Below, piece by piece: positions 10,541-19,091 of a stretch of 34,321 nt of DNA. The notes beneath the pieces were generated by a model. It ran no database searches and was not told where the DNA came from. It was given only the letters and a program-made list of their open reading frames with translations. Made by a program: the position numbers and the translations under genes. The number at the start of each line of letters is the position of its first letter. Position 1 is the first letter of the stretch. Origin of the DNA: Paludibacter sp. (lineage in GTDB: Bacteria > Bacteroidota > Bacteroidia > Bacteroidales > Paludibacteraceae); contig JAQUYE010000028.1 of NCBI GenBank assembly GCA_028691965.1, positions 1-34,321 on the forward strand. The letters are read 5' to 3'.

Positions 10541-11467
10541 TTAATTAAACAGTGCTGAAAAGAAGCTTGTAAATTTCTTTTGGTCTTTCACTATCATCAA
10601 TGGGACGTTCTTGTCTTCGTCGGCAAGCTTCTCGGATACGCTATCGGTGATTAACATGGCGAAACTCGATTTCATACTGGTGCCACTAATTACCAGGTCG
10701 AAGGAATTCTTCTTAGCATAATCATAGATTGACTGTGCCTCGTCGCCTTTTGCATTCACGCTGAAAGCAAATGGAATGTCGGTTGACACCTTGAACTTTT
10801 CAATAAACCTGCGATAGCTTTTTTCAATCACCGGACTTAAACGTGCCTTTACTTTTTGCATGTTCTTTGAGTCAACCACCGGAAAATAATTGTACGGCAG
10901 TTTGTAAACATGATGCAATTCGTAGCTTTCGGCAGCACCCTGCTCTTTTAGATAGGCAGCTGCCTGTAAAGCAACTACTGATGGTTGTGCGAAATTGGTA
11001 CGAACTAAGATCTTATTAAAGTGTAAGGGCGACGTTTCGGTAACCAGTAATACAGTGCCGGGTATAAGGCCGATAATCTTCTTCCCTACTCCTCCTTTGC
11101 CTTCAAAGTCGATTTTCTTACCCAATACAGTTAGGTCTATTTTGTTTTTATCGGCATGTCGTACGATATGTTCTATGGTATGTCCTTCTTCAAGCACCAG
11201 TTCAGGCTGAACAGCCGAACCGTCAAAAAGTGCATTCATCCTTTCGCTCAGGTCTTCCGTGATCGACTCTTTCAGCGAGTTCACCTTATCGTCGGAAAAA
11301 AGCTCCGACAACTCTTCGGGATACTCGTAGCTGTCCATCACATGTATAAATTTTACAACAGTTGATTGAAAAGTATCGGCCAGAAAACGGGCATAACGCA
11401 TGAGGTAGTCATCCATTTCCGTCAAATCGAGGCATACCAGCAGTTTTTCAAATTTTAATGTATTCAT
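10541..11467 (-). CDS. Tandem-domain universal stress protein (UspA family)
   Basis: 308 residues forming two Usp domains (about 1-145 and 148-295). Each begins with the typical first strand (KLLVCLDLTE; KILVRTNFAQ) and ends with a DLxVxG-type strand (IDLTVLGKK; FDLVISGTS). The classical G-x2-G-x9-G(S/T) ATP loop is not clear in either half, so nucleotide binding is uncertain. Its ATG overlaps the stop of the BCCT transporter gene by 4 nt (ATGA), so the two are almost certainly cotranscribed and translationally coupled. By analogy with TeaD, the Usp protein encoded with the ectoine TRAP transporter TeaABC, it may tune the transporter; that role is inferred. The stop is 4 bp from the stop of the convergent protease gene. 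Confidence 0.85.
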   Translation of the reverse strand: MNTLKFEKLLVCLDLTEMDDYLMRYARFLADTFQSTVVKFIHVMDSYEYPEELSELFSDDKVNSLKESITEDLSERMNALFDGSAVQPELVLEEGHTIEHIVRHADKNKIDLTVLGKKIDFEGKGGVGKKIIGLIPGTVLLVTETSPLHFNKILVRTNFAQPSVVALQAAAYLKEQGAAESYELHHVYKLPYNYFPVVDSKNMQKVKARLSPVIEKSYRRFIEKFKVSTDIPFAFSVNAKGDEAQSIYDYAKKNSFDLVISGTSMKSSFAMLITDSVSEKLADEDKNVPLMIVKDQKKFTSFFSALFN

Positions 11468-13083
11468 AATGATTGTTTTTTTTCTTTTTTACTGATCATT
11501 TCTCCAATAATCTCCTGATAGGTCTTACGTTCCTGCTTCTGACTATATTTCAACACCTTATCGTATTCCTGAGTTAGTCCCTTGTGCAAGCTGTAGGCCA
11601 TCACCAGCAAGATAATTGTAAATGGCAAACCTGTAATAATCGAAGCAGTTTGCAGTGCAACGAGTCCGCCTCCGAGCAACAACACAGCTGCTACTCCTCC
11701 CTCGGTGAGTGCCCAGAAAATACGTTGAGCAACCGGTGCATCGAGTTTTCCCCCGGCAGTAAGACTATCCACTACCAACGAACCTGAGTCGGATGAGGTA
11801 ACGAAGAAACTGATTACGAGGATTACACCAAGTAGCGACATAAACGACGACCACGGGAATTGTTCGAGCAACACAAACAAAGAGGTGGCGACATTCTCCT
11901 GTGCCGCAGTTCCGATATCACCGATATTATTTAACTCAAGAAAGAGCGCTGAACCTCCGAAGGCTGAAAGCCAGAAGAACGTTAACAGAGTAGGTACAAC
12001 GAGTACTCCGAGAACAAACTGTCTAAGTGTTCTTCCCCTTGATATACGGGCAATAAACATCCCTACAAAAGGCGACCAGCTAATCCACCATGCCCAGTAA
12101 AAAACGGTCCACCCCTTTTGCCAATCCGTTTGAGCATAGGTTTCGGTCCAGAAACTCAGCACAAAGAAATCCTGAAAGTAGGCACCGGCATTCTGAACGA
12201 AAGAACCAAAAATAAAGAGTGTTGGTCCGACAATAATCATAAACAAGAGGAAGAAAGCTGCCAGAATGATGTTAAGCTGACTAAGCCGCTTTACCCCTCC
12301 ACTTAATCCGGCTACCACCGATCCGGTAGCTGCAAGGGTGATGAGGATGATAAGAATTACCTGAACAGTAACACTGTCGGGTACATTAAAAAGATAATTC
12401 AATCCGGCATTTACCTGTTTCACTCCTAAGCCCAGCGAAGTAGCCAACCCAAACAAAGTGGCTACCACCGCTAATACATTGATCATTTTACCCAACTTAC
12501 CATTAACACGTTCGCCGATTAAGGGGTAAAAAACTGAACTGATGGTGAGAGGTAATTTCTTGTTGAAGGTAAAAAAGGCCAACGACATCCCTACCAGCGC
12601 ATATACTCCCCAGGCGTGAAAGCCCCAATGCAGGAAGGTGAACTTCATTGAGTTTTGTGCAGCTTCGACCGACTCGGCAGTACCTATGGGGGGATTCATG
12701 TAGTGGAGGACCGGCTCGCCCACACTCCAGAATAGAATACCAATTCCCATCCCGGCACTGAATAACATGGCAAACCACGAAAGTGTTTTAAATTCAGGTC
12801 GTGCCGTACGTCCTCCTAACCGAATCTCCCCAAACTTGCTTAAGGCAATATACAGCGAGAAAATAAGGAAAACATTCATTCCCAACACAAAAAACCAACC
12901 TCCGTATTCTGAAATACGATCCTGAATGTTTATGAAAATGTTTTCCATGGGCTTCCCGACAATCAGGGTAATGGCAATAAACAAAACAATAATGATTGAT
13001 GCAGGCCAGAATACCCAATGGTCGATTTCAAAGTACTTACTCCATTTCGATGGTGTTTTTTCAACCGGGTTGTTTTCTTTCAT
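11464..13083 (-). CDS. BCCT-family betaine/carnitine/choline transporter
   Basis: 539 residues with about 12 membrane segments. BCCT hallmarks: the glycine stretch GMGIGILFWSVGEP (from about 111), the segment HWGFHAWGVYAL with aromatic-box Trp/Tyr, and the signature FYWAWWISWSPFVG (about 328-341) followed by FIARISRGR. The Thr-Ser pair in FVTSSDSGS (about 427) matches the Na2 site of BetP, so sodium-coupled uptake of a compatible solute such as glycine betaine is most likely; the exact substrate cannot be read. The C-terminal tail is short and charged (KKEKKQSL), unlike the long osmosensing tail of BetP. First gene of an operon with the Usp gene; divergent from a porin that could be its outer-membrane counterpart. 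Confidence 0.93.
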   Translation of the reverse strand: MKENNPVEKTPSKWSKYFEIDHWVFWPASIIIVLFIAITLIVGKPMENIFINIQDRISEYGGWFFVLGMNVFLIFSLYIALSKFGEIRLGGRTARPEFKTLSWFAMLFSAGMGIGILFWSVGEPVLHYMNPPIGTAESVEAAQNSMKFTFLHWGFHAWGVYALVGMSLAFFTFNKKLPLTISSVFYPLIGERVNGKLGKMINVLAVVATLFGLATSLGLGVKQVNAGLNYLFNVPDSVTVQVILIILITLAATGSVVAGLSGGVKRLSQLNIILAAFFLLFMIIVGPTLFIFGSFVQNAGAYFQDFFVLSFWTETYAQTDWQKGWTVFYWAWWISWSPFVGMFIARISRGRTLRQFVLGVLVVPTLLTFFWLSAFGGSALFLELNNIGDIGTAAQENVATSLFVLLEQFPWSSFMSLLGVILVISFFVTSSDSGSLVVDSLTAGGKLDAPVAQRIFWALTEGGVAAVLLLGGGLVALQTASIITGLPFTIILLVMAYSLHKGLTQEYDKVLKYSQKQERKTYQEIIGEMISKKEKKQSL

Positions 13084-13170
13084 ATTATACTCTTTTTATT
13101 ACTACTAACACGCTTACTACTGGCAGTTTATCTCAAATAAATGCAGTAAATCAATAAATTAACAGACCTG

Positions 13171-13178
13171 CAAATATA
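13171..13178 (-). promoter_or_regulatory. -7 promoter box for the BCCT-usp operon
   Basis: The minus strand reads TATATTTG, an exact match to the Bacteroidota TAnnTTTG box, about 88 bp before the transporter ATG. No good TTTG element is seen at the -33 position, so this is a half-match. Confidence 0.5.
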
Positions 13179-13242
13179 GTCATAAAGCCTAAAAAGAACA
13201 GTGCATTTAATAAATTGAAGCTATAATTTGTGAATATTTTTG

Positions 13243-13250
13243 TATTTTTG
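13243..13250 (+). promoter_or_regulatory. -7 promoter box for the porin gene
   Basis: TATTTTTG fits TAnnTTTG and lies 31 bp before the porin ATG. A TTTG at 13227-13230 is only 12 bp upstream, too close for a standard -33 element. AT-rich context. Confidence 0.45.
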
Positions 13251-13281
13251 AAGTTCAAGTAATGATTTAAAATTTGCAAAT

Positions 13282-14556
13282 ATGAAGAAGGCTCTGCTCT
13301 TTACACTACTGATTTCGTTGCTAAGCTATACAGTGTATGCCGGCGAAGGATCCGACAATTATGTAAAACTGGGAGGCGCATTTCGCTTAAACTTAGTAAG
13401 TACCGGCTACGAACAGCCTTCAACAGCTACCAATACCTATGCTACCCTCGATACCTGGCGACTGAATGTGGATGCGAAATACAGTGGTGTGCGACTCGAC
13501 TTCGAATACCGCTTTTATCCGACCTTTAACACGCACTTTATTCACCATGGTTATCTGGGTTACGACATTAATCCTTCGCTGAACGTACAGCTTGGTGTTA
13601 CGCAGGTGCCTTTTGGTAACCTTAGCTACAATTCGCACAGCTGGTGGTTTCTGATTCCGTATTACCTGGGACTGGAAGATGATTACGACATGGGACTCAA
13701 GTTTACCTGGCTGCCTACCGATCGCCTCGACATACGGGCTGCTTACTTCCGACAAGCGGAACCGGCCGGTCCTTCGTATGGCAATGCCAGCTTTGGTGGC
13801 CCTGCTGCCGGTACGTATTCGTACAATGTTATTCCCGATGAGGAGGGCGTTTTATCAGCCTCTGGCGCTACTGCTTCCATCCGTGAAATGAATCAATTCA
13901 ACCTACGCTTAGCTTATCTGCTTTTTGAAGGAACTACAATAGGTGTATCGGGACAGGTAAAAGGGCTCTATAATTCGGTTCTGCAGGAAATAACCTACGG
14001 TCATGCACTGGCTGCACATGTGAACAGCAATTTCTCGAACTTCAACCTGAAACTGCAGTACACTACTTATGATTATAAGGCAAAAGATGATGCCGGTGCC
14101 TGGCTAAGCCGGGTACAGATGGGAGCTTACGGTGACCCCTACTATAATGATGGTGTGGCATCAAGGGCTGATGTAGTAACTGCCGGATTGTCGTATACCA
14201 TTCCAGTGAACTTAGGACCGGTTTCAGCTGTTTTACCGTATGTAAATTATTCATTGATGATGAAAAAAGGGAATTACGAACATCAGGGTGAATACCTGCC
14301 CTTTACCAATTCGGTAATGGTGGTACCCGGAGTGATGTTGACAGCAGGAAAAATTTATACCTATATTGATTTGGCTATGGGAAAGAATCAACCCTGGCTT
14401 ACCGATAGTTTTGGAATGGGACTGGGCAAAGGACATAGTTATACGGATCAGCCGGCCGACTATTACTATAATACGGGAAAAGCCGGTATGGCTGTCCCCC
14501 TCGACAAAGTAAAATGGAATTATCGGTTCAATATCAATATCGGGTATTATTTTTAA
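13282..14556 (+). CDS. Outer-membrane beta-barrel porin-like protein
   Basis: 424 residues. An N-terminal signal peptide (MKKALLFTLLISLLSYTVYA, cleavage near AYA-GEG) precedes a protein made of alternating amphipathic strands and closes with a barrel-type aromatic end (INIGYYF). The segment LNVQLGVTQVPFGN resembles the strand-and-turn of phosphate-selective-porin-like proteins, but the family is not certain. Divergent from the BCCT-usp operon across a 198-bp promoter region, so it may supply solute across the outer membrane; alternatively it belongs with the metal regulator that begins 31 bp downstream. Substrate unknown. Confidence 0.8.
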   Translation: MKKALLFTLLISLLSYTVYAGEGSDNYVKLGGAFRLNLVSTGYEQPSTATNTYATLDTWRLNVDAKYSGVRLDFEYRFYPTFNTHFIHHGYLGYDINPSLNVQLGVTQVPFGNLSYNSHSWWFLIPYYLGLEDDYDMGLKFTWLPTDRLDIRAAYFRQAEPAGPSYGNASFGGPAAGTYSYNVIPDEEGVLSASGATASIREMNQFNLRLAYLLFEGTTIGVSGQVKGLYNSVLQEITYGHALAAHVNSNFSNFNLKLQYTTYDYKAKDDAGAWLSRVQMGAYGDPYYNDGVASRADVVTAGLSYTIPVNLGPVSAVLPYVNYSLMMKKGNYEHQGEYLPFTNSVMVVPGVMLTAGKIYTYIDLAMGKNQPWLTDSFGMGLGKGHSYTDQPADYYYNTGKAGMAVPLDKVKWNYRFNINIGYYF

Positions 14557-14587
14557 AAGAAGTTGAAGTCCATATAGCTGAATCGGC

Positions 14588-15148
14588 ATGAAAGTGTATA
14601 TCAAAAACATGGTGTGTAACCGCTGCATTATGGTAGTGAAGAGTGAGTTTGAAAAGCTGGGCTTCACTCCCACCGACATTACCCTGGGCGAAGTGACCCT
14701 TGATAAGGAGCTTACTACCTTCCAAAAGGAGCTGCTTGCGAAAGAACTGCTGGAACTGGGCTTTGAAGTAATAGATGATAAGAAAAGCAGAATTATTGAG
14801 AAGATAAAAAACACCATCATCGATTTAGTGCATTATCAGGACAACGACAGTAAATCCAACCTTTCGGAGCTGTTGAGTTCAACCCTGCAACACGATTATT
14901 CCTACTTGTCGAATCTGTTTTCGGAAGTTGAGGGAACCACTATTGAGAAGTACTTTATAGCTCAAAAGATTGAAAAGGTAAAAGAACTGCTGGTGTACGA
15001 TGAATTGTCGCTGAGTGAAATAGCTTTTCGTATGAACTACTCCAGCGTAGCCTACCTAAGCAACCAATTTAAAAAGGTGACGGGACTTACTCCCAGTCAT
15101 TTCAGGGAAATTAAGGAAGAAAAGCGAAAACCCCTCGACAAGGTATAA
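14588..15148 (+). CDS. HMA-like CxxC / AraC-HTH fusion regulator, probably copper-responsive
   Basis: 186 residues. The N-terminus (1-65) looks like a divergent heavy-metal-associated fold: strand KVYIKNM, then Cys10-x-x-Cys13 (VCNRC), a helix and a second strand-helix unit. Residues about 105-180 form an AraC-type double helix-turn-helix (LSLSEIAFRMNYSSVAYLS, then FKKVTGLTPSHFR). Unlike classical AraC proteins it has no cupin-type sensor, so the CxxC domain is the likely sensor. It lies 84 bp upstream of a copper-type P1B ATPase on the same strand, which suggests it binds Cu(I) and controls that gene. Sensor function is inferred from the fusion and the neighbour; the domains are visible in the sequence. 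Confidence 0.85.
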   Translation: MKVYIKNMVCNRCIMVVKSEFEKLGFTPTDITLGEVTLDKELTTFQKELLAKELLELGFEVIDDKKSRIIEKIKNTIIDLVHYQDNDSKSNLSELLSSTLQHDYSYLSNLFSEVEGTTIEKYFIAQKIEKVKELLVYDELSLSEIAFRMNYSSVAYLSNQFKKVTGLTPSHFREIKEEKRKPLDKV

Positions 15149-15200
15149 ATCTTACAATTCATTTCCATAATTCTGCAACAACCCGACTAAGAACTATTGC

Positions 15201-15227
15201 CATCTTTGCATTGTTAATTTAAACAAT
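15201..15227 (+). promoter_or_regulatory. Putative copA promoter -7 box and overlapping dyad
   Basis: CATCTTTG (15201-15208) is one mismatch from TAnnTTTG. Just downstream, ATTGTT (15210-15215) and AACAAT (15222-15227) form a perfect 6-bp inverted repeat with a 6-bp spacer, placed between the box and the ATPase ATG at 15233. It is a plausible operator, but short and AT-rich. Confidence 0.35.
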
Positions 15228-15232
15228 TGAAT

Positions 15233-17542
15233 ATGGCAACAACTAATCAACCAAAATTCACTTACCAGGCTCCGGTAGGTGCTAAAAATAATTCCCGCGA
15301 ATTTACGCTCGATAGCAAAGTCAGATCGGCCGATGGCAGGTCGACAGTAACCGACACCTTCCCGGTACTGGGGATGTCGTGCGCTTCGTGTGCAGCGAAT
15401 GCTGAACGTAGCGTGAAACAGCTGGATGGCGTTGTGAAAGCAGCGGTAAATTTTGCTACCGGTTATCTTACCGTGGAGTATATCCCTGAATACCAAAACA
15501 GCACAAAGATTCAAAAGGCTGTGCAGTCGGCCGGCTATGATTTACTCGTTGAAGAGGAAAACACGCAGCAGGATACACTGGAAGCCATCCACGAAAAGAA
15601 ATTCAGGTCACTGAAATACAAAACTACCTGGGCCATCCTGCTCTCCCTGCCGGTAGTAGTTATAGGCATGTTCTTTATGGATATGCCCTATGCCAATCCG
15701 ATTATGTGGTTACTCTCTACCCCTGTTGTGGTATGGCTGGGCCGGGATTTCTTTATAAATGCCTGGAAACAGGCACGCCATCGCTCGGCTACCATGGATA
15801 CTCTTGTGGCCCTGAGTACCGGTATCGCCTACCTGTTTAGTGTATTTAATATTGTATATGCCGACTTCTGGCACGAACGAGGGTTACACGCCCATGTATA
15901 TTTTGAAGCTGCTGCTGTCATAATCGCTTTTATTCTGCTTGGAAAACTTCTGGAAGAAAAGGCAAAAGGTAATACGTCGACAGCGTTGAAGAAGTTAATG
16001 GGACTGCAACCAAATTATGTTGTGGTGATACAGAACGATGGCACTGAAAAGCGAGTGGCCATCGATACTGTTAAGGTAGGTGATGAGATTCTGGTGAAAC
16101 CGGGTGAGAAAATAGCGGTCGACGGCAAACTTACCCTCGGCAGTTCGTATGTGGATGAAAGCATGCTGAGTGGTGAACCGGTGCCGGTGTTAAAACAAAA
16201 GGGTAACAAGGTATTTGCCGGCACCATTAATCAGAAAGGAAGTTTCCAGTTCAGGGCAGTAAAGGTGGGCAAGGAAACCATGTTGGCTCATATTATTAAA
16301 ACGGTACAGGATGCACAGGGCAGCAGAGCTCCTGTTCAGAAATTAGTGGATAAGATTGCGGGTATCTTTGTCCCGGTGGTGATGGGAATTTCAATCCTTA
16401 CCTTTATGTTGTGGGTTATTCTGGGTGGCGAAACCGGCGTGGTGCAGGGATTGATGGCAGCCGTTACGGTACTGGTAATTGCTTGTCCCTGTGCATTAGG
16501 ACTGGCCACTCCTACTGCTATCATGGTGGGAGTTGGCAAAGCAGCCGAAAAAGGTATCCTTATTAAAGATGCTGAGAGTCTGGAAGTAACTAAAAACGTA
16601 ACAGCAGTAGTATTGGATAAGACTGGTACAATCACCGAAGGAAAGCCGGAACTTACTGCTATCGAATGGCTCAACGCAGATGACAGTCCGAAATCTATCC
16701 TTGCCGGTATCGAGAAATTATCGGAGCATCCCCTGGCTGAAGCAGTGGTAAAGCATTTTGAAGAACTGGAAACACAGGCCTTGTCGGACTTTACCAGCAT
16801 TACCGGAAAAGGAGCCACCGCTACCTGTAACAACGAAAGCTATTTTGTAGGAAATGCTTCTCTACTGGCCGACCATAATATTTCGATAGCAGCACAGCTC
16901 CAAACGAAAGCAGAAGAATGGAGCAAACTCGCCCACACTGTTGTTTGGTTTGCAGATAGCCATCAGGCACTGTGTGTTATTGCCATCGCCGATCAGGTGA
17001 AAGATACTTCGGCGACAGCTATTCGTCAATTGCAGAAAATGGGTATAGAACTGTACATGCTTACCGGAGATGCCGAATCGACAGCCAGTGCTATTGCTGA
17101 GCAGACAGGTATCCGCCATTATAAAGCAGGACTATTACCACAGCACAAGGCTGAGTTTGTAAAAGAGTTACAGCGACAGGGCCACCTGGTTGCAATGGTG
17201 GGCGATGGCATCAACGACAGCACTGCACTGGCTACAGCGGATGTGAGTATAGCAATGGGACAAGGAAGTGATATAGCAATGGATGTTGCTAAAATGACCA
17301 TCATCTCGTCGGATCTTACCAAAATACCACTGGCAATACGGTTGTCAAAGCATACCGTAGCCACCATCCGGCAGAATCTGTTCTGGGCATTTATTTACAA
17401 TGTGATAGGGATTCCTGTTGCGGCAGGTATACTCTTTCCGATCAACGGATTTTTACTCAACCCGATGATTGCCGGTGCGGCAATGGCGCTTAGTAGTGTG
17501 AGTGTGGTAAGTAATAGCCTGCGACTGAAATGGAAGAAATAA
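15233..17542 (+). CDS. copA: Copper-exporting P1B-type ATPase
   Basis: 769 residues from ATG 15233 (an in-frame TTG two codons earlier is less likely). A 42-residue leader precedes one HMA domain with the metal site GMSCASC (Cys50, Cys53). Then come membrane helices, the actuator loop SGEP, the transmembrane Cys418-Pro-Cys420 motif (CPCALGLATPT), the phosphorylation site DKTGT (Asp462), the HP motif SEHPLAEA of P1B ATPases, and the hinge GDGIND. The YN pair in helix 7 (WAFIYNVIG) and MxxSS in helix 8 (AMALSSVSVVSN) complete the P1B-1 signature, specific for Cu(I)/Ag(I). The role is cytosolic copper efflux. The HMA-AraC regulator sits just upstream; a shared bidirectional terminator follows the stop. 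Confidence 0.96.
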   Translation: MATTNQPKFTYQAPVGAKNNSREFTLDSKVRSADGRSTVTDTFPVLGMSCASCAANAERSVKQLDGVVKAAVNFATGYLTVEYIPEYQNSTKIQKAVQSAGYDLLVEEENTQQDTLEAIHEKKFRSLKYKTTWAILLSLPVVVIGMFFMDMPYANPIMWLLSTPVVVWLGRDFFINAWKQARHRSATMDTLVALSTGIAYLFSVFNIVYADFWHERGLHAHVYFEAAAVIIAFILLGKLLEEKAKGNTSTALKKLMGLQPNYVVVIQNDGTEKRVAIDTVKVGDEILVKPGEKIAVDGKLTLGSSYVDESMLSGEPVPVLKQKGNKVFAGTINQKGSFQFRAVKVGKETMLAHIIKTVQDAQGSRAPVQKLVDKIAGIFVPVVMGISILTFMLWVILGGETGVVQGLMAAVTVLVIACPCALGLATPTAIMVGVGKAAEKGILIKDAESLEVTKNVTAVVLDKTGTITEGKPELTAIEWLNADDSPKSILAGIEKLSEHPLAEAVVKHFEELETQALSDFTSITGKGATATCNNESYFVGNASLLADHNISIAAQLQTKAEEWSKLAHTVVWFADSHQALCVIAIADQVKDTSATAIRQLQKMGIELYMLTGDAESTASAIAEQTGIRHYKAGLLPQHKAEFVKELQRQGHLVAMVGDGINDSTALATADVSIAMGQGSDIAMDVAKMTIISSDLTKIPLAIRLSKHTVATIRQNLFWAFIYNVIGIPVAAGILFPINGFLLNPMIAGAAMALSSVSVVSNSLRLKWKK

Positions 17543-17545
17543 AAC

Positions 17546-17578
17546 AAAAAAGGCGAACTGGTAAGGTTCGCCTTTTTT
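17546..17578. terminator. Bidirectional Rho-independent terminator
   Basis: Perfect 13-bp arms at 17546-17558 and 17566-17578 with a 7-nt loop: A6-GGCGAAC pairs with GTTCGCC-T6. The A and T runs make it work in both directions, between the convergent copA and yebC genes. Confidence 0.92.
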
Positions 17579-17594
17579 AAACTATCAGTGGTCG

Positions 17595-18308
17595 TTAGTC
17601 GACCATATTATGGAATACGTTCTGAACGTCTTCGTCGTCTTCAATCTTATCAAGGAGCTTCTGAACCTGCGCTTTCTGCTCTTCGTTCAGTTCCTTCATA
17701 TCGTTGGGGATTCGTTCAAATTCAGCTGAGTGTATCTCGAAACCATTCTCTTCCAGGTATTTCTGGATAGAAGAGTACGACTGAAACTCACCGTATAGAA
17801 CGATGTCGCCTTCATCTTCTCCTAATTCATCAACTCCGTAGTCGATTAACTCCAGCTCGAGATCTTCGAGCGAAACCCCTTCTTTCGGAGAAATTTTAAA
17901 TACACATTTGTGGTCAAAAAGAAACTGCAACGAACCGGTAGTACCTAATGACCCACCATAACGGTTAAAGTAACTGCGTACGTTTGCAACAGTGCGGGTA
18001 GGATTATCGGTGGCTGTTTCAACCACTATGGCAATACCATTGGGCCCGTATCCTTCGTACACCATTTCCTTGTAATCGGCTTCATCTTTTGATGTAGCTT
18101 TTTTTACTGCCCTTTCTACATTCTCCTTGGGCATATTTTCCTTTTTCGATTGCTGGATAAGCACACGCAGACGGGGATTCGTTTCCGGATCCGGACCAGC
18201 TTCGCGTGCAGCAATCGTAATCTGCTTTCCAAGTTTGGTAAACACCCGGGCCATATTTCCCCAGCGTTTCATTTTGGTTGCCTTGCGGTATTCAAATGCT
18301 CTTCCCAT
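17595..18308 (-). CDS. yebC: YebC/TACO1-family protein
   Basis: 237 residues, begun at ATG 18308, which gives the MGRAFEYRKATKMKRWGNMARVF start usual in Bacteroidota; an upstream extension to 18347 would run through the terminator hairpin and is rejected. Family features: the KLGKQITIAAREAGPDPETNPRLR block, the conserved KENMPKENVERAVKKA helix, YEGYGPNGIAIVVE, and a C-terminal acidic domain. YebC proteins were long annotated as transcription regulators; recent work links members to ribosome function at proline stretches. Located downstream of the infC-rpmI-rplT operon but separated from it by a terminator, so probably transcribed at least partly on its own. Confidence 0.95.
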   Translation of the reverse strand: MGRAFEYRKATKMKRWGNMARVFTKLGKQITIAAREAGPDPETNPRLRVLIQQSKKENMPKENVERAVKKATSKDEADYKEMVYEGYGPNGIAIVVETATDNPTRTVANVRSYFNRYGGSLGTTGSLQFLFDHKCVFKISPKEGVSLEDLELELIDYGVDELGEDEGDIVLYGEFQSYSSIQKYLEENGFEIHSAEFERIPNDMKELNEEQKAQVQKLLDKIEDDEDVQNVFHNMVD

Positions 18309-18323
18309 AAGAATTTTGATTAA

Positions 18324-18354
18324 AAAAAGGGGTTGAAAGCTCAACACCCTTTTT
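18324..18354 (-). terminator. Terminator after rplT
   Basis: The plus-strand arms (A5-GGGGTTGA and TCAACACCC-T5) pair with a single bulge around a 4-nt loop. Read on the minus strand it comes about 22 nt after the rplT stop and ends in a T run, as a Rho-independent terminator should. The + strand copy is also T-rich. Confidence 0.8.
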
Positions 18355-18375
18355 AGTTATGTACTATCCTTACGC

Positions 18376-18726
18376 TTATGCGTTTTTAGCTTTTAACACG
18401 ATGGCTTTGAATGCTTCAGGGTGGTTCATGGCTAAGTCGGCCAACACCTTACGATTCATTTCAATACCAGCTTTGTGAAGGGCTCCCATCAATTTTGAAT
18501 AGGAATAACCTTCCAACCGTGCAGCTGCGTTAATACGCTGAATCCAAAGTGCACGGAAATTGCGTTTTTTGTTTTTACGATCGCGGTAAGCATACTGCAA
18601 CCCTTTTTCCCAGGTATTTTTTGCAACGGTCCATACATTACGACGACCTCCGAAATAGCCCCTGGTAAGGCTTAAAATTCTTTTTCTTCTTTTACGTGAA
18701 GCAACGTGGTTTACTGATCTTGGCAT
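18376..18726 (-). CDS. rplT: 50S ribosomal protein L20
   Basis: 116 residues, normal length. Begins [20 protein letters not shown] and contains the family block [31 protein letters not shown] followed by [17 protein letters not shown]20 helps assemble the early 50S subunit on 23S rRNA. Last gene of infC-rpmI-rplT; a hairpin terminator follows. A 111-nt spacer containing an inverted repeat separates it from rpmI, longer than needed for simple coupling. In other bacteria L20 represses its own operon by binding the mRNA; whether that happens here is not shown. Confidence 0.98.
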   Translation of the reverse strand: MPRSVNHVASRKRRKRILSLTRGYFGGRRNVWTVAKNTWEKGLQYAYRDRKNKKRNFRALWIQRINAAARLEGYSYSKLMGALHKAGIEMNRKVLADLAMNHPEAFKAIVLKAKNA

Positions 18727-18759
18727 AATTAAAAATGATTTGTGAATGTCAGCGCTCCT

Positions 18760-18800
18760 GTTCTAAGGAAACTTAAAGCTGAAGTCATTCTGTTTAGAAC
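18760..18800 (-). promoter_or_regulatory. Inverted repeat in the rpmI-rplT spacer
   Basis: GTTCTAA (18760-18766) and TTAGAAC (18794-18800) are perfect 7-bp arms separated by 27 nt, within the transcribed spacer upstream of rplT. There is no T run, so it is not a terminator. It could be an mRNA stem acting in L20 control or in processing; this is inferred from position only. Confidence 0.35.
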
Positions 18801-18837
18801 TGAAAAGAAATCAATGATACTAAAAGAATTCTGTTGA

Positions 18838-19032
18838 TTACACGCAAAGCATGTGTTTCACGTTCTTCTCATCCACTTTAGCTACAAGGCCGGTCTGGGT
18901 AAGATTGCGTTTCTGCTTTGTTGTTTTCTTAGTCAGAATGTGACTTTTAAATGCATGTTTTCTCTTGATTTTTCCTGTTCCGGTAAGGGCGAACCTCTTT
19001 TTGGCACCGGAGTTAGTCTTCATTTTTGGCAT
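18838..19032 (-). CDS. rpmI: 50S ribosomal protein L35
   Basis: 64 residues, the usual length. Begins [20 protein letters not shown], continues [22 protein letters not shown] and ends with the family-type tail [12 protein letters not shown]. Very basic, as expected for an rRNA-binding protein. Lies between infC (59 nt upstream) and rplT in the conserved order for this operon. Confidence 0.97.
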   Translation of the reverse strand: MPKMKTNSGAKKRFALTGTGKIKRKHAFKSHILTKKTTKQKRNLTQTGLVAKVDEKNVKHMLCV

Positions 19033-19091
19033 TTGTTGATACTTTTTATTTAGTTGTTATCTGTGTTCTGTCCCTCAACGGGAGAGATTTT

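Noticed and set aside
14251-14820. 189-codon antisense frame across the porin end and the AraC-fusion start
   Set aside because: Composition (Ser/Phe/Ile runs) is that of a shadow frame, and it overlaps two well-supported genes.
18309-18347. N-terminal extension of YebC
   Set aside because: It would be translated through the rplT terminator hairpin, and the family start MGRAFEYRKA is at 18308.
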